A stretch of DNA of 64,000 nt from CATQGW01 sp965243125 (GTDB taxonomy: Bacteria; Chloroflexota; Dehalococcoidia; Bin125), in NCBI GenBank assembly GCA_965243125.1, contig OZ251529.1, positions 1,612,001 through 1,676,000 of the forward strand. The letters run 5' to 3'. Positions 17,034-25,818 of the stretch are shown here, piece by piece (position 1 is the first letter of the stretch; each line of letters opens with the position of its first letter). The notes under the pieces are model-generated. The model was given only the letters and a program-made list of their open reading frames with translations. It did not search any database and was not told the DNA's origin. Both the position numbers and the translations under genes were made by a program.

Positions 17034-19316
17034 ATGGTTGCGACGAACGGCGCGAAGGTCGGAGCGGAGGACTGTCTGCCGCAGGTGGAGGGGGAGCTGC
17101 GGGCGGCGGGGTTGGAGGGGGATGTACGGATTGTGCGCGACCGCTGGGGCGTGCCGCATGCGCGGGCGGGGAGCGCGCGGGATGCGTTTTTCGCGCAGGG
17201 GTTCTGTCTGGGGCAGGAGCGCACTTGGCAGCTCGAGCTGTACCGGCAGATGGCGCACGGTCGGGCGGCGGCGCTGCTCAACGAGGGGCTGCTGCGGATT
17301 GATCGGCTCAACCGTCGGATGGGCTACGGGCGCGACGCGGCGGCGGAGTGGGAGGAACAGTCGGACGACGCGCGGATGATCCTCCAGGCCTACGCGGACG
17401 GGGTGAACGCGGCGATTGCGGCGGGGCCGAGGCCGCTGGAGTTTCATCGGCTGGGGCACGAGATGCCGCCCTGGTCGCCGGTCGATTCGCTGGCGATTCT
17501 GAAGATGGTGTCGGCCAATGTGCATTGGTCGCTGAAGATCAGCAATGCGCGTCTGGCGGCGCAGTTGGGCGTGGAGGCGGCGACGGCATTGATTCCCGAC
17601 GTGCCCGACGGGGGCGCAATGATCACGCCGGCCGGCGCGACTTGGGCGAATGGCCAGCATGCCTGGGAGGACGAGCTGCGCGCGCTGGCGGAGGAGCCGG
17701 GCATGCGGCGGGGCGGGGCGGACGGCTCGAACTGCTGGGTGATCGACGGGGCGCACACGGCGTCGGGCGCGCCGCTGGTGGTGGGAGATCCGCATCTGTC
17801 GCTGTCGGTGCCGGCGCAGTGGTACCTGATGCACATCGAGTGCGACGAGTTCAGCGTGGCGGGACCGTGCAGTCCGGGCTATCCGGGACCGGTCTACTAC
17901 GGACATAACGGTCGCGTGGCGTGGACGATGACGCACGCGCAGGGCGATCGCTGGGATGTGTACCGCGAGCGGATCACGCGCAACGGAGAACCGAGCGCGG
18001 AGTTTCGCGGCGAGCAGCGTCCGCTCCAGCGGCGCGACGAAGTGATCGAGGTGCGCGGGAGCGAGGCGGTGACGGAGACGGTCTGGTCGACCGAGCACGG
18101 GCCAGTGGTGCAGGGCGATCCGACGACGGACGACGAGGTGCTGGCGGCGCGCTTCGCGCTGGCGGAGCCGTGCCATGATTTCGACGGGATGCTGCCGATC
18201 TTCCGTTCGTCGACGATTGCGGAGGCGCGCGCCGGCTTCCGGCGCTACGACTCGATTTCGGGCAACTTCGCGTTCGCTGATCGCGAGGGGGAGATCGGCT
18301 ACCAGTACACGGGGCGGACGCCCAGGCGTCCGGCGGCGCTCGCGCCCGTGCCGGGCTGGGACGGCGCGCACGAGTGGGACGGCGAAGTGCCGGCCGATGA
18401 GCTGCCGCAAGAGACGAATCCCGAGAGCGGGGTGATCATCACGGCCAACAACCGCACGACGACGCCCGATTATCCGCACTATCTGAGCTGGAGTCAGACG
18501 CCGTTCCGCGCCGACCGGCTGCGGGAGTTGCTGAGCGGTCGGGACGACTGGACGGCGGAGGCGATGATCGCGGTGCAGTCCGACCAAACCAGCCTGCACG
18601 CGCGCCAGCTGGCGACGCGGGCGGCGGCGGCGGCGAGCGACGATCCGGCGGTGCGCGAGCTGCAGGCGCTGCTGGGCGGCTGGGACGCGCGGCTGTCGCG
18701 CGATTCGGCGGCGGGGCTGGTCTATCACGAGCTCTGCGAGCAGGTCGCGCGTCGCACGGTGCGGCGCTTCTTCGACGATCCGATGCGTGTCGTGCCGGGG
18801 ATGGCCGATGAACGGCGGATCGTGCATGAGCAGCTGAAGCGCAACTCCGCGCTGACGCTGCCCGACGGGCAGCGCTGGGACGATGTGCTCGTTGAGGCGC
18901 TGGCTGAAACGGGCCGCGTGCTGCGCGAGCGGCACGGCGCGGATCCAAGCGGCTGGCGCTACGGCGACGCGCACAAGATTCTGTGGAAGCACAATCTGGG
19001 CCGCGACGCCGAGGGCGCGGCGATGTTCAACGTGGGCGAGATCGAGACGGGCGGCGACGACCACACGCCCAATAACGCAGGAACGATCTACGGCCGGCCC
19101 GGTGATCACGGCACGTCGTACCGGCAGATTTTCGATCTGCAAAATCTCAACGGGGCGCGGGTCTGCATTCCGCCGGGCAACTCGGGGCGGCCGGGTTCGC
19201 CGCACTACCGCGATCACCTGGAGCGCTGGCGTGATGTGGAGTATTTCCCGCTCTACGTGGAGTGGGGGGACATTGAGGCGAATGGGGAGTCGGAGCTGCG
19301 GCTTGCGCCGTCGTAG
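17034..19316 (+). CDS. Penicillin acylase family protein (Ntn-hydrolase)
   Basis: The 760-residue protein belongs to the penicillin G acylase/acyl-homoserine-lactone acylase/aculeacin acylase family, which cleaves amide bonds after autocatalytic processing. The alpha-chain part has RDRWGVPHARA and FAQGFCLGQERTWQLELYR. The predicted nucleophile and beta-chain N terminus is Ser232 in ADGSNCWVIDG. The beta chain has SGAPLVVGDPHLSLSVP, GYPGPVYYGHNGRVAWTMTH and ITANNRT. I chose the ATG at 17034 because GGAGG precedes it. No signal peptide is visible, unlike the classical periplasmic enzymes, so it may act in the cytoplasm. The substrate is unknown. Confidence 0.88.
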   Translation: MVATNGAKVGAEDCLPQVEGELRAAGLEGDVRIVRDRWGVPHARAGSARDAFFAQGFCLGQERTWQLELYRQMAHGRAAALLNEGLLRIDRLNRRMGYGRDAAAEWEEQSDDARMILQAYADGVNAAIAAGPRPLEFHRLGHEMPPWSPVDSLAILKMVSANVHWSLKISNARLAAQLGVEAATALIPDVPDGGAMITPAGATWANGQHAWEDELRALAEEPGMRRGGADGSNCWVIDGAHTASGAPLVVGDPHLSLSVPAQWYLMHIECDEFSVAGPCSPGYPGPVYYGHNGRVAWTMTHAQGDRWDVYRERITRNGEPSAEFRGEQRPLQRRDEVIEVRGSEAVTETVWSTEHGPVVQGDPTTDDEVLAARFALAEPCHDFDGMLPIFRSSTIAEARAGFRRYDSISGNFAFADREGEIGYQYTGRTPRRPAALAPVPGWDGAHEWDGEVPADELPQETNPESGVIITANNRTTTPDYPHYLSWSQTPFRADRLRELLSGRDDWTAEAMIAVQSDQTSLHARQLATRAAAAASDDPAVRELQALLGGWDARLSRDSAAGLVYHELCEQVARRTVRRFFDDPMRVVPGMADERRIVHEQLKRNSALTLPDGQRWDDVLVEALAETGRVLRERHGADPSGWRYGDAHKILWKHNLGRDAEGAAMFNVGEIETGGDDHTPNNAGTIYGRPGDHGTSYRQIFDLQNLNGARVCIPPGNSGRPGSPHYRDHLERWRDVEYFPLYVEWGDIEANGESELRLAPS

Positions 19317-19328
19317 GGGGCTCCGCTG

Positions 19329-20264
19329 CTACTCAGGGCCGGCGAGGACCTCGATCAGGATTTGGACGCGGCCTTCGGGGAGGGTGGCGAGGCGCTGGAA
19401 TGCGGCCTCTGAGAGGTCTACGTGGTTGACGCCGAGCAGCCCCGTGTCCTGCACGATCACGTCCACCGAGCGCTCGCCGCGCCAGAGGCGCAGGCGCGTA
19501 CCGCAGGGCCAGGTCACGGCGGCGGCGATCTGCGGGTCCTGCGGGTCGTAGGGATTCCAGGGCGGGCAGTACATCGGCCCGCCCGCCAACGAGGGGTGGT
19601 AGTAGGTGATCTCGCCCGGCACCACGCGCGAGGCCAGATCGCCCGGCTGCACGCCCGAGGCCGGATTCCAGGTCGCGCCCGCCACCCGCGTGCGCACCCA
19701 GACCGCGTCGCCGGGATGCAGCACGGCGAACAGCTGCTGCGCGCTCTCGCCGGGCTGATAGGCGTACCAGCGCTGATCCTCCGGCCACCAGCGCCGCGCC
19801 TCCACCACCGGCCCCCACGGATCCTCGCCGAACGCGGTCCAGACCGGCTCGTGCAGCCCGGACCAGCCCAGATAGGACCAGCCGACCGGCAGCTCGATCG
19901 GCGGCGGGAACGCGCCCGCTGCCGTCGGCTGCCGCCAGACCGCCGCGTCGGTCAGCTCGAACCAGAGCGGCTGTCCGTGGCGCAGCTCGGTCAGCGTCGG
20001 GCCGGGCAGCCCGGGCGCCCAGCCCAGCCAGCGCAGCTCCGCGACTTCCCAGCCCCAGGCGGCGCGCAGCGGGAGGCCGGCCAAGGCATCCGCGATCGGC
20101 GTATCCGGACCGCACCAGGTCGCCGAATTCCAACCCGCCACCAGCTCAATCGCCCGCGTCTCTCTGGCGACGATCCGCGGCGGCGCGGCTGCGCCGATAG
20201 CGAGCAACACCGCGCCGCCCGCCACGGCGCGGAGCAAGGCGCGGCGGCTGATGCGGCGCGTCAT
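19329..20264 (-). CDS. Tat-exported protein with RlpA-like double-psi beta-barrel
   Basis: The 311-residue protein begins MTRRISRRALLRAVAGG, a twin-arginine-like signal. Two copies of a Trp-rich module follow: residues ~40-110 (GWNSATWCG ... LRHGQPLWFEL) and ~125-205 (LPVGWSYLGWSG ... LHPGDAVWVR). The C-terminal ~100 residues match RlpA-like barrels: GEITYYHPS, PCGTRLRLWRGERSVDVIVQ, DTGLLGVNHVDLSEAAFQRL. RlpA proteins act on cell-wall glycan in some bacteria; catalysis here is not established. Its ATG overlaps the stop of the upstream methyltransferase gene as ATGA, so the two are probably translationally coupled. Confidence 0.8.
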   Translation of the reverse strand: MTRRISRRALLRAVAGGAVLLAIGAAAPPRIVARETRAIELVAGWNSATWCGPDTPIADALAGLPLRAAWGWEVAELRWLGWAPGLPGPTLTELRHGQPLWFELTDAAVWRQPTAAGAFPPPIELPVGWSYLGWSGLHEPVWTAFGEDPWGPVVEARRWWPEDQRWYAYQPGESAQQLFAVLHPGDAVWVRTRVAGATWNPASGVQPGDLASRVVPGEITYYHPSLAGGPMYCPPWNPYDPQDPQIAAAVTWPCGTRLRLWRGERSVDVIVQDTGLLGVNHVDLSEAAFQRLATLPEGRVQILIEVLAGPE

Positions 20265-21283
20265 AACGCTGCCTGCCGCTCGCGCCAACCGCGCCAGGCG
20301 TACATCGCCACCGACGCGGCCACCGCCACGTTGAGGCTGTCGATCTCGCCGTAGACCGGTAGCTCCACCTGGAGCGCCGCCGCGTCGAGGAACGCCTGCG
20401 GCAGCCCGTCGCCCTCGTTGCCCGCGACGATCAACGGGCGCTGCGGCCACTCCGCCGACCAGACAGGCTGCGCCTGTCCGCCCTGCTGGAGCGCCGCGAT
20501 CTCGTAGCCCTCCGCTTTCGCCCGCTCAATGCACTCGCGCGGCGTCGCCAGCACCTCCACCGGCAGCCACCAGTCGGCCCCTTTTGTGGAAGGGCGATAG
20601 TAGAAATCGCGGCCCACGATCCAGACCGCCTCCGCGCCCGCGGCCTCCGCGCTGCGAATCAGCGCGCCCAGATTGACGCCGTAGGAAAAGTTGAACGCCG
20701 CGACGGCGAACGAGCGCTCCCGCGCCGGCCTCCCGCCCGCCGGCGGCGCAAGCCCGAACGGGCGCACCGACGACAGCGCGCGGTCGCTCGCGTCCGGCTC
20801 GCGCGCCTCGATCGTCTCGATCGCCCGCTGCGCCCGCCCGCGCACCGACTCGTCGGCATCCTCCGCCAGTCTGTACAGCAGCGGCAGCGCCTCCGAGCCG
20901 ACCGCTGCCAGCGCCACGCAGGCCGCCCGCCGCGACGGTTGCGGGGCGTCGCTCAGCGCCGCGCCCAGCTGTCGGCAGACCTCGTCCGGATTCAGACGCG
21001 GCAGCAGCGTCATCGCCCGCCGCCGCGTCCGCCGATGCTCCGAGAGCAGCGCCGGAATCAGCGCCGCCACCGCCTCCGCCGCCGGCGCGAGTTGCAACGC
21101 AATCCGCGCCTCCCCGCGCGGAAAGCCGTGCGCGGCGGTCAGCGCCGTCTCGGTCACCAGCCGCACCCAGCCGTCCTCGCGTCGCTCCGCAGCCTGTCGC
21201 ACAGCAAGGCCGAGCGCGTGCGCCTCGGCGTCCGCTGCGTCCAGGTCCGGGATGGTGTCAAGTGAATCCATCGCCGCTTCCAC
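20261..21283 (-). CDS. TrmH/SpoU-type RNA methyltransferase with HEAT-like N-terminal domain
   Basis: The 340-residue protein has an N-terminal helical region of ~170 residues with HEAT-like features (LLSEHRRTRRRAMTLLPRL, DESVRGRAQRAIE). The C-terminal SPOUT domain has the three SpoU motifs: FNFSYGVNLGALIRSAEAAG, PLIVAGNEGDGLP, and EIDSLNVAVAASVAMY. SpoU enzymes 2'-O-methylate tRNA or rRNA using S-adenosylmethionine. The N-terminal HEAT fusion is unusual; the RNA target is unknown. The start could be ATG 21283 or 21271. Only seven bases separate 21283 from the divergent ATG of the GIY-YIG gene. Confidence 0.85.
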   Translation of the reverse strand: MEAAMDSLDTIPDLDAADAEAHALGLAVRQAAERREDGWVRLVTETALTAAHGFPRGEARIALQLAPAAEAVAALIPALLSEHRRTRRRAMTLLPRLNPDEVCRQLGAALSDAPQPSRRAACVALAAVGSEALPLLYRLAEDADESVRGRAQRAIETIEAREPDASDRALSSVRPFGLAPPAGGRPARERSFAVAAFNFSYGVNLGALIRSAEAAGAEAVWIVGRDFYYRPSTKGADWWLPVEVLATPRECIERAKAEGYEIAALQQGGQAQPVWSAEWPQRPLIVAGNEGDGLPQAFLDAAALQVELPVYGEIDSLNVAVAASVAMYAWRGWRERQAAL

Positions 21284-21290
21284 GCCAGGA

Positions 21291-22232
21291 ATGTACTATG
21301 CCTACATGCACCACAAAGGCGCGTTCTCTCTGCACATGTTCTTCCCGTCGGGCGATCCCGATGGCCTCAAGATCGTGAAGAAGGACAACTGGTCGGGCCG
21401 ATTGATCGCCTTTCAACGAGACCAGCTGGACGAAGTCCTGGTGCGCGATGAGCTGAGCACGATCGGCGTCTACGTGCTGCGCGGCCCTGAGGGCGATCCC
21501 AACGACATTGATGGGATTCGCATCTACGTTGGTCAGAGCTCAACTCTCGCGGCGCGATTGGAAGATCACGCGCGGAAGAAGGAGTTCTGGGCTCATGCAG
21601 TCGTCATCACCCGCACTGGTGACAGTCTGGACAGGGCGGATGCTCTCTACCTCGAGGCACGGCTGATAGAACTTGCGGACGCCGGAGGATGGTGCTTCCT
21701 TGACAATAAGGACCGACCAGACCCAGCAGGCATGCTTGAGGCCGACAAAGAGGCATCGGCTGAAGGCTACCTCGAAGATGCCGTGCCATGCCTGAGCGCC
21801 TTGGGCTTCTACGAGTTCGAGAAGCCCGAGGAACTGGTTGTGATGCGTGACGATGAAGAATCGGAAGAGACAGTCCCGGTCCGTGTCCTCCGCGTCACTC
21901 GCAACGGAGTGTCGATCGAGGCCCGGGCCTACCGGTGGTCGGAACGTGAATTCGAGATTCTCGAAGGCTCTGAGGCGCTCGTCGTTGCAGGACCGGCATT
22001 CCTAAACAGGCCGGAGTTCAAAGGCTATCGCCGACTTCGAGACCAAGTTTTGGCGTCTGATGCTGTCGTTCGGCAAGGCCAGAAGTACCGCTTCACGAAG
22101 AACTTCACCGTCAAATCGCCGTCCGCGGCTGAGGCGATCGTCGCCGGTCGTTCTGGCTCCGGGCTGGCTGGCTGGCGGGAGATCGACGAGTCCGACGACT
22201 CTGAGTTGTCCGGCGACGCGAGTACCCCATGA
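21291..22232 (+). CDS. GIY-YIG nuclease-like protein with DUF4357 domain
   Basis: The 313-residue protein has a GIY-YIG-like region: TIGVYVLRG, then RIYVGQSSTLAARLEDHARK, then ALYLEARLIELA with the conserved glutamate. The C-terminal part, from about residue 215 (EREFEILEGSEALVVAGPAF) to AGRSGSGLAGWRE, matches DUF4357, often found C-terminal to GIY-YIG domains. Start ATG 21291 has AGGA immediately before it; ATG 21306 is an alternative. Base composition is less GC-rich than its neighbours, suggesting recent transfer. Such proteins are often linked with defence or mobile DNA; the function here is unknown. Confidence 0.75.
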   Translation: MYYAYMHHKGAFSLHMFFPSGDPDGLKIVKKDNWSGRLIAFQRDQLDEVLVRDELSTIGVYVLRGPEGDPNDIDGIRIYVGQSSTLAARLEDHARKKEFWAHAVVITRTGDSLDRADALYLEARLIELADAGGWCFLDNKDRPDPAGMLEADKEASAEGYLEDAVPCLSALGFYEFEKPEELVVMRDDEESEETVPVRVLRVTRNGVSIEARAYRWSEREFEILEGSEALVVAGPAFLNRPEFKGYRRLRDQVLASDAVVRQGQKYRFTKNFTVKSPSAAEAIVAGRSGSGLAGWREIDESDDSELSGDASTP

Positions 22233-22615
22233 CCGTCCGCGACGTCCAGATCAACGCCGAGCCGATCGACGCCTACGAGGCCGCCTGCGAGGTGCTCGAA
22301 GACGCCACCACCCGCGGCGCATTCCAGGTCGTCCTCGACGAAGAAGCGCACCGCTACTCCATCGCCTGGCAGACGCGGCTCAGCGGCTCGCGCTACGACT
22401 TCCGCTTCGAGCGGCTCGGCGCGACGCTGACCCGCGTCGAGGTCGAGCTCGACTTCTCCGGCGCCGTCGGCGGGCTGATCCGCCTGCTCCGCGGGCGCGG
22501 CAACGGGCCGCACCTCGAACGCATCCTCGACGACATCCGCCAACTCGCCGAGTCCGACGAGTTCTACCAGGACGATGAGGACGACGACGAGCCCGAAGAC
22601 CACGAACCCGCCTGA
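22229..22615 (+). CDS. Small conserved protein, possible SRPBCC-like fold, acidic tail
   Basis: The 128-residue protein is not recognised with certainty. The alternating strands around RYSIAWQTRLSGSRYDFRFERLG and the last helix (HLERILDDIRQLAES) resemble small SRPBCC/polyketide-cyclase-like proteins. The C terminus is very acidic (YQDDEDDDEPEDHEP). Its ATG overlaps the stop of the GIY-YIG gene as ATGA, so translation may be coupled, although base composition here is back to the high-GC norm. Confidence 0.6.
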   Translation: MTVRDVQINAEPIDAYEAACEVLEDATTRGAFQVVLDEEAHRYSIAWQTRLSGSRYDFRFERLGATLTRVEVELDFSGAVGGLIRLLRGRGNGPHLERILDDIRQLAESDEFYQDDEDDDEPEDHEPA

Positions 22616-22660
22616 CCGCCCAGATGATCGCCCACATGATCGCCAGAAAGGGAGAACGCC

Positions 22661-23482
22661 ATGCAACTCACCGGTCTCGAAAACAAAGTCGCCGTCGTCA
22701 CCGGCGCAGGGCGGATGCGCAGCATCGGACGCCCAATCGCCGTTGAACTGGCCGAGGCGGGCTGCGACATCGTGCTGACCGGCACCGGGCGCGCGCCCGA
22801 ACACTACCCCGATGACGAGAAGGCCGCCGGCTGGCGCGATATCCACTCCGTCGCCGAAGAGGTCGAAGCGGCCGGCCGCCGCGCGCTCGCCGTCGTTTCC
22901 GATGTCGCTGACTACGCCGCCGTCGAAGCGCTGCTCCAGCAGACGATCGACGAATTCGGGCGCGTCGACTTCGTGATCAACAACGCCGGCGCCGCGCGCG
23001 GGGCGGACCGCGTGCCCGTCGTCGAAATCGACCCCGAACTCTGGCGCGTGGTGATCGATGTCAATCTGACCGGCGCGTTCTACATGAGCCAGATCTTCGG
23101 GCGGCGGCTGATCGAGCAGGGCGAGGGCGGCGCGATCATCAACATCTCCTCGATCGCCGGCAAAATGCTCGGCCCCAACACCGCCGCCTACGCCGCCTCC
23201 AAAGCCGGTTTGCAGGCGCTGACCGCCTCGATGGCGCAGGAGATCGGCAGCCACGGCGTACGTGTCAACGCGATCTGCCCGGGCATCATCGACACCTCGC
23301 GGATGGACGACTTGGGCCGCGGCGAGACCTGGGAGGGCATGATCCGCACCCGCATCCCGATCGGGCGCGCCGGCGAGGGCGAGGACATCGCGCACATCAC
23401 CACCTTCCTCTGCTCCGAGCAGGGTGAGTGGATCACCGGGCAGTCCTACAATGTGGACGGCGGCACCTGCGTGCAGCACTAA
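22661..23482 (+). CDS. Short-chain dehydrogenase/reductase
   Basis: The 273-residue classical SDR has the cofactor motif region VAVVTGAGRMRSIGRPIAVE, NNAG (about residue 106), the catalytic serine region INISSIAGK, and the YAASK active-site motif. The ending GEWITGQSYNVDGGTCVQH is typical of FabG-like SDRs. It starts with GAAAGGGAG upstream of the ATG and is followed 50 bases later by a crotonase gene, so the two may act in the same acyl-CoA or side-chain pathway. The substrate is unknown. Confidence 0.93.
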   Translation: MQLTGLENKVAVVTGAGRMRSIGRPIAVELAEAGCDIVLTGTGRAPEHYPDDEKAAGWRDIHSVAEEVEAAGRRALAVVSDVADYAAVEALLQQTIDEFGRVDFVINNAGAARGADRVPVVEIDPELWRVVIDVNLTGAFYMSQIFGRRLIEQGEGGAIINISSIAGKMLGPNTAAYAASKAGLQALTASMAQEIGSHGVRVNAICPGIIDTSRMDDLGRGETWEGMIRTRIPIGRAGEGEDIAHITTFLCSEQGEWITGQSYNVDGGTCVQH

Positions 23483-23532
23483 GCGCGCGCCGGACCGCCG
23501 CGCAGCGCGACGAGACAACGAGGGAGACTCGC

Positions 23533-24324
23533 ATGGCCTACGAATTCATCACCTACGAGCAGGACGAGCGGATCGTGACGATCACGATCAACCGCCCGGA
23601 GCGGATGAACTCGATTCATCCGCCGACCACGGCCGAGCTGGCGGATGCCTGGAACACGTTCGCCAACGACGACGACGCCTGGATCGCGATCCTCACGGGC
23701 GCGGGCACGCGGGCGTTCTCGGCCGGCAACGACCTCAAGTACACCGCCGAGATGTCGCGCGAGGCCAACCCGCCGCGCTTCGCCCCGGTGGCCGGCGGCT
23801 TCGGCGGGATCACCGCCGAGTTCGACTGCCCGAAGCCGATGATCGCCGCGGTCAACGGCTTCGCGCTCGGCGGCGGCTGCGAGATGGCGATGGCCTGCGA
23901 CATCATCGTCGCCGCCGAACACGCCGTGCTCGGCCTGCCCGAACCCAAGGTCGGCCTGATGGCCGGCGCGGGCGGCGTCCACCGGATGCCCCGCCACATC
24001 CCGCTCAAGATCGCGATGGGCTACATGCTCACCGGCAAGCACGTGCCGGCCGCCGAAGCGCATCGCTGGGGGCTGGTTAACGAGGTCGTCCCGGCCGAGG
24101 AGCTGATGTCCGCCGCCCGCCGCTGGGCGGAGGAGATCCTGCTCTGCGCGCCGATCTCGATCCGCGCCAGCAAGGAATCGGCCTACAAGGGCCTCGAACT
24201 CCCCCTGCCCGCTGCGCTCACGCACAGCTTCCACCAGCAGCGCCTGATGTCGCAGTCCGAGGACCTGATCGAAGGCCCGCGCGCGTTCGCCGAGAAGCGC
24301 ACCCCCAACTGGAAGGGGCGGTAG
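23533..24324 (+). CDS. Enoyl-CoA hydratase/isomerase family protein
   Basis: The 263-residue crotonase-fold protein has the oxyanion-hole regions FSAGNDLKYTAE and FALGGGCEMAMACD. The two candidate catalytic glutamates lie in GGGCEMA and LPEPKVGLMAGAGGVHRMP. The usual reaction is hydration of 2-enoyl-CoA, but the family also includes isomerases, dehalogenases and hydrolases. I chose the ATG at 23533, preceded by GAGGGAGA; the frame is open further upstream but without a site. It follows the SDR gene. Confidence 0.92.
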   Translation: MAYEFITYEQDERIVTITINRPERMNSIHPPTTAELADAWNTFANDDDAWIAILTGAGTRAFSAGNDLKYTAEMSREANPPRFAPVAGGFGGITAEFDCPKPMIAAVNGFALGGGCEMAMACDIIVAAEHAVLGLPEPKVGLMAGAGGVHRMPRHIPLKIAMGYMLTGKHVPAAEAHRWGLVNEVVPAEELMSAARRWAEEILLCAPISIRASKESAYKGLELPLPAALTHSFHQQRLMSQSEDLIEGPRAFAEKRTPNWKGR

Positions 24325-24455
24325 TCGGGCGGCCGACCCCCCAGTCCGCTTACGCGGACAGCCCCCCTGCATAGGGGGGCGATTCGGATCTACGGACAGC
24401 CCCCCGTAGCCCCCCGATGAAGGGCGGCTAGAAAGCCCCGTGATGGGGGCGATTC
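24325..24455. repeat. Single end of the MITE-like element
   Basis: Between the crotonase gene and the EctB-like gene, about 24335-24391 carries one end of the dispersed element: GACCCCCCAGTCCGC, loop TTAC, GCGGACAGC, then CCCCCCTGCATAGGGGGG and CGATTCGGA. The same end appears nearly unchanged at 52250-52306. The rest is short C/G-run sequence. Confidence 0.75.
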
Positions 24456-25715
24456 TTAGCTGAGCGAGGCGGCGACCGAGGTTCGCAGGATGTTCAGGCC
24501 CTGCTCCAGATCTGCATCTTCGATCGTTAGTGGGGGCATGAGTTTGACGACATCGGCGTCTGCGCCGGAGGTTTCGACCAGCAGGCCGTGGGTGAAGGCT
24601 TGCGCGGCGATTTGGTTGGCGAGGTTGGGGATGGGCGTGTGCAGGCCTTGCAGGAGGCCGCGGCCGCGGGGGGTGGCGCGCAGTTGTTCCTGTTCGGCGC
24701 AGATGGCTTCGAGCTCGGCGCGGATGCGGGTGGCTTTGCGCTCCACTGTCTGTGTGAGGGCCCGCGTGAGGGCGTCGTCGCGCCAGTGCTCCAGCGCGGC
24801 GGTTGCGGTGACGAAGGCGGCGTTGTTGCCGCGGAAGGTGCCGTTGTGCTCGCCGGGTTTCCAGATGTCCAGCTCAGGGCGGATCAGGGTCAGCGCCAGC
24901 GGCAGGCCGAGGCCGCTGATTGATTTGGAGAGGGTGATGATGTCGGGCGAGATGCCGGCCGGCTCGAAAGAGAAGAACGAGCCGGTGCGCCCGCAGCCGG
25001 CCTGGATGTCGTCAACGATCAGCAGCGCGCCGTGGCGTCGGCAGCACTCTTCGAGTCGTTGCAGCCAGCCGTTGCTCGCGACGTGCAGCCCGCCCTCGCC
25101 CTGCACGGTCTCCACGATCACGGCGGCGGCCGGGTCGTCGGTCAGCATCGCGTCGAGCGTTTCGATGGTGTCCGCCTCACCGAGTTGGCCGTCGTAGGGG
25201 GCGGTGGCGGTGTATTCGAGCGGGACGCCAGCGCCCTCGCGTTTGAAGGGGTTGGCGCTGACGGCGAGTGCGCCGAGCGTCATGCCGTGGAAGGCGTTGG
25301 TGAAGGAGACGACGGTGCGGCGTCCGGTGACCTTGCGGGCGAGCTTGAGCGCGGCTTCGACGGCGTTTGCGCCGGTGGGGCCGGGGAACTGGACGCGGTA
25401 GCGCATGCCGCGCGGGGCGAGGATGAGCTCGTCGAAGCGCAGCAGGAAGTCGCGCTTGGCGGCGGTGGACATGTCGAGGCTGTGGAGAATGCCGCCGGAT
25501 TGCAGGTAGTCGATCAGGGCGGCGATCAGCTGGGGCGGGTTGTGTCCGTAGTTGAGCGCGCCGGCGCCGGCGAAGAAGTCAATGTAGGAGCGGCCGGATT
25601 CGTCCTCGATTCGCGCGCCCTGGGCGCGGGTGAAGACGGTGGGCCAGGCGCGGCAGTAGGAGCGGACTTCGGATTCCAGTTCGGCGAAGACATCAGCGGA
25701 CACGGCCATCACCAT
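24456..25715 (-). CDS. EctB-like diaminobutyrate--2-oxoglutarate aminotransferase
   Basis: This 419-residue PLP enzyme of class III resembles EctB, which converts aspartate semialdehyde to L-2,4-diaminobutyrate in ectoine synthesis. It begins with the EctB-type block ESEVRSYCRAWPTVFTRAQG and has DFFAGAGALNYGHNPP, VSFTNAFHGMTLGAL, the aspartate in LLIVDDIQAGCGRTG, the PLP lysine in ITLSKSISGLGLPLAL, and KPGEHNGTFRGNN. No ectA or ectC gene is near, so a role in another pathway is possible. It ends a minus-strand run that starts with two copper amine oxidases, 103 bases away. Confidence 0.85.
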   Translation of the reverse strand: MVMAVSADVFAELESEVRSYCRAWPTVFTRAQGARIEDESGRSYIDFFAGAGALNYGHNPPQLIAALIDYLQSGGILHSLDMSTAAKRDFLLRFDELILAPRGMRYRVQFPGPTGANAVEAALKLARKVTGRRTVVSFTNAFHGMTLGALAVSANPFKREGAGVPLEYTATAPYDGQLGEADTIETLDAMLTDDPAAAVIVETVQGEGGLHVASNGWLQRLEECCRRHGALLIVDDIQAGCGRTGSFFSFEPAGISPDIITLSKSISGLGLPLALTLIRPELDIWKPGEHNGTFRGNNAAFVTATAALEHWRDDALTRALTQTVERKATRIRAELEAICAEQEQLRATPRGRGLLQGLHTPIPNLANQIAAQAFTHGLLVETSGADADVVKLMPPLTIEDADLEQGLNILRTSVAASLS

Positions 25716-25818
25716 TTCCCGGCCTCGATTCCGACGGCCCCGCCCGCGCCACGCTCTCCACTATGCCTGATTGCGCGGTTATTGTCGCGTGCGCGCCGCG
25801 CCGCCACCGCCGTAGCCC

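Noticed and set aside
15822..19217. Very long minus-strand frame of 1131 codons
   Set aside because: Only its last 338 codons (from ATG 16838) match a family, ketopantoate reductase. The remainder is the antisense of the penicillin-acylase-like gene, as expected in high-GC DNA.
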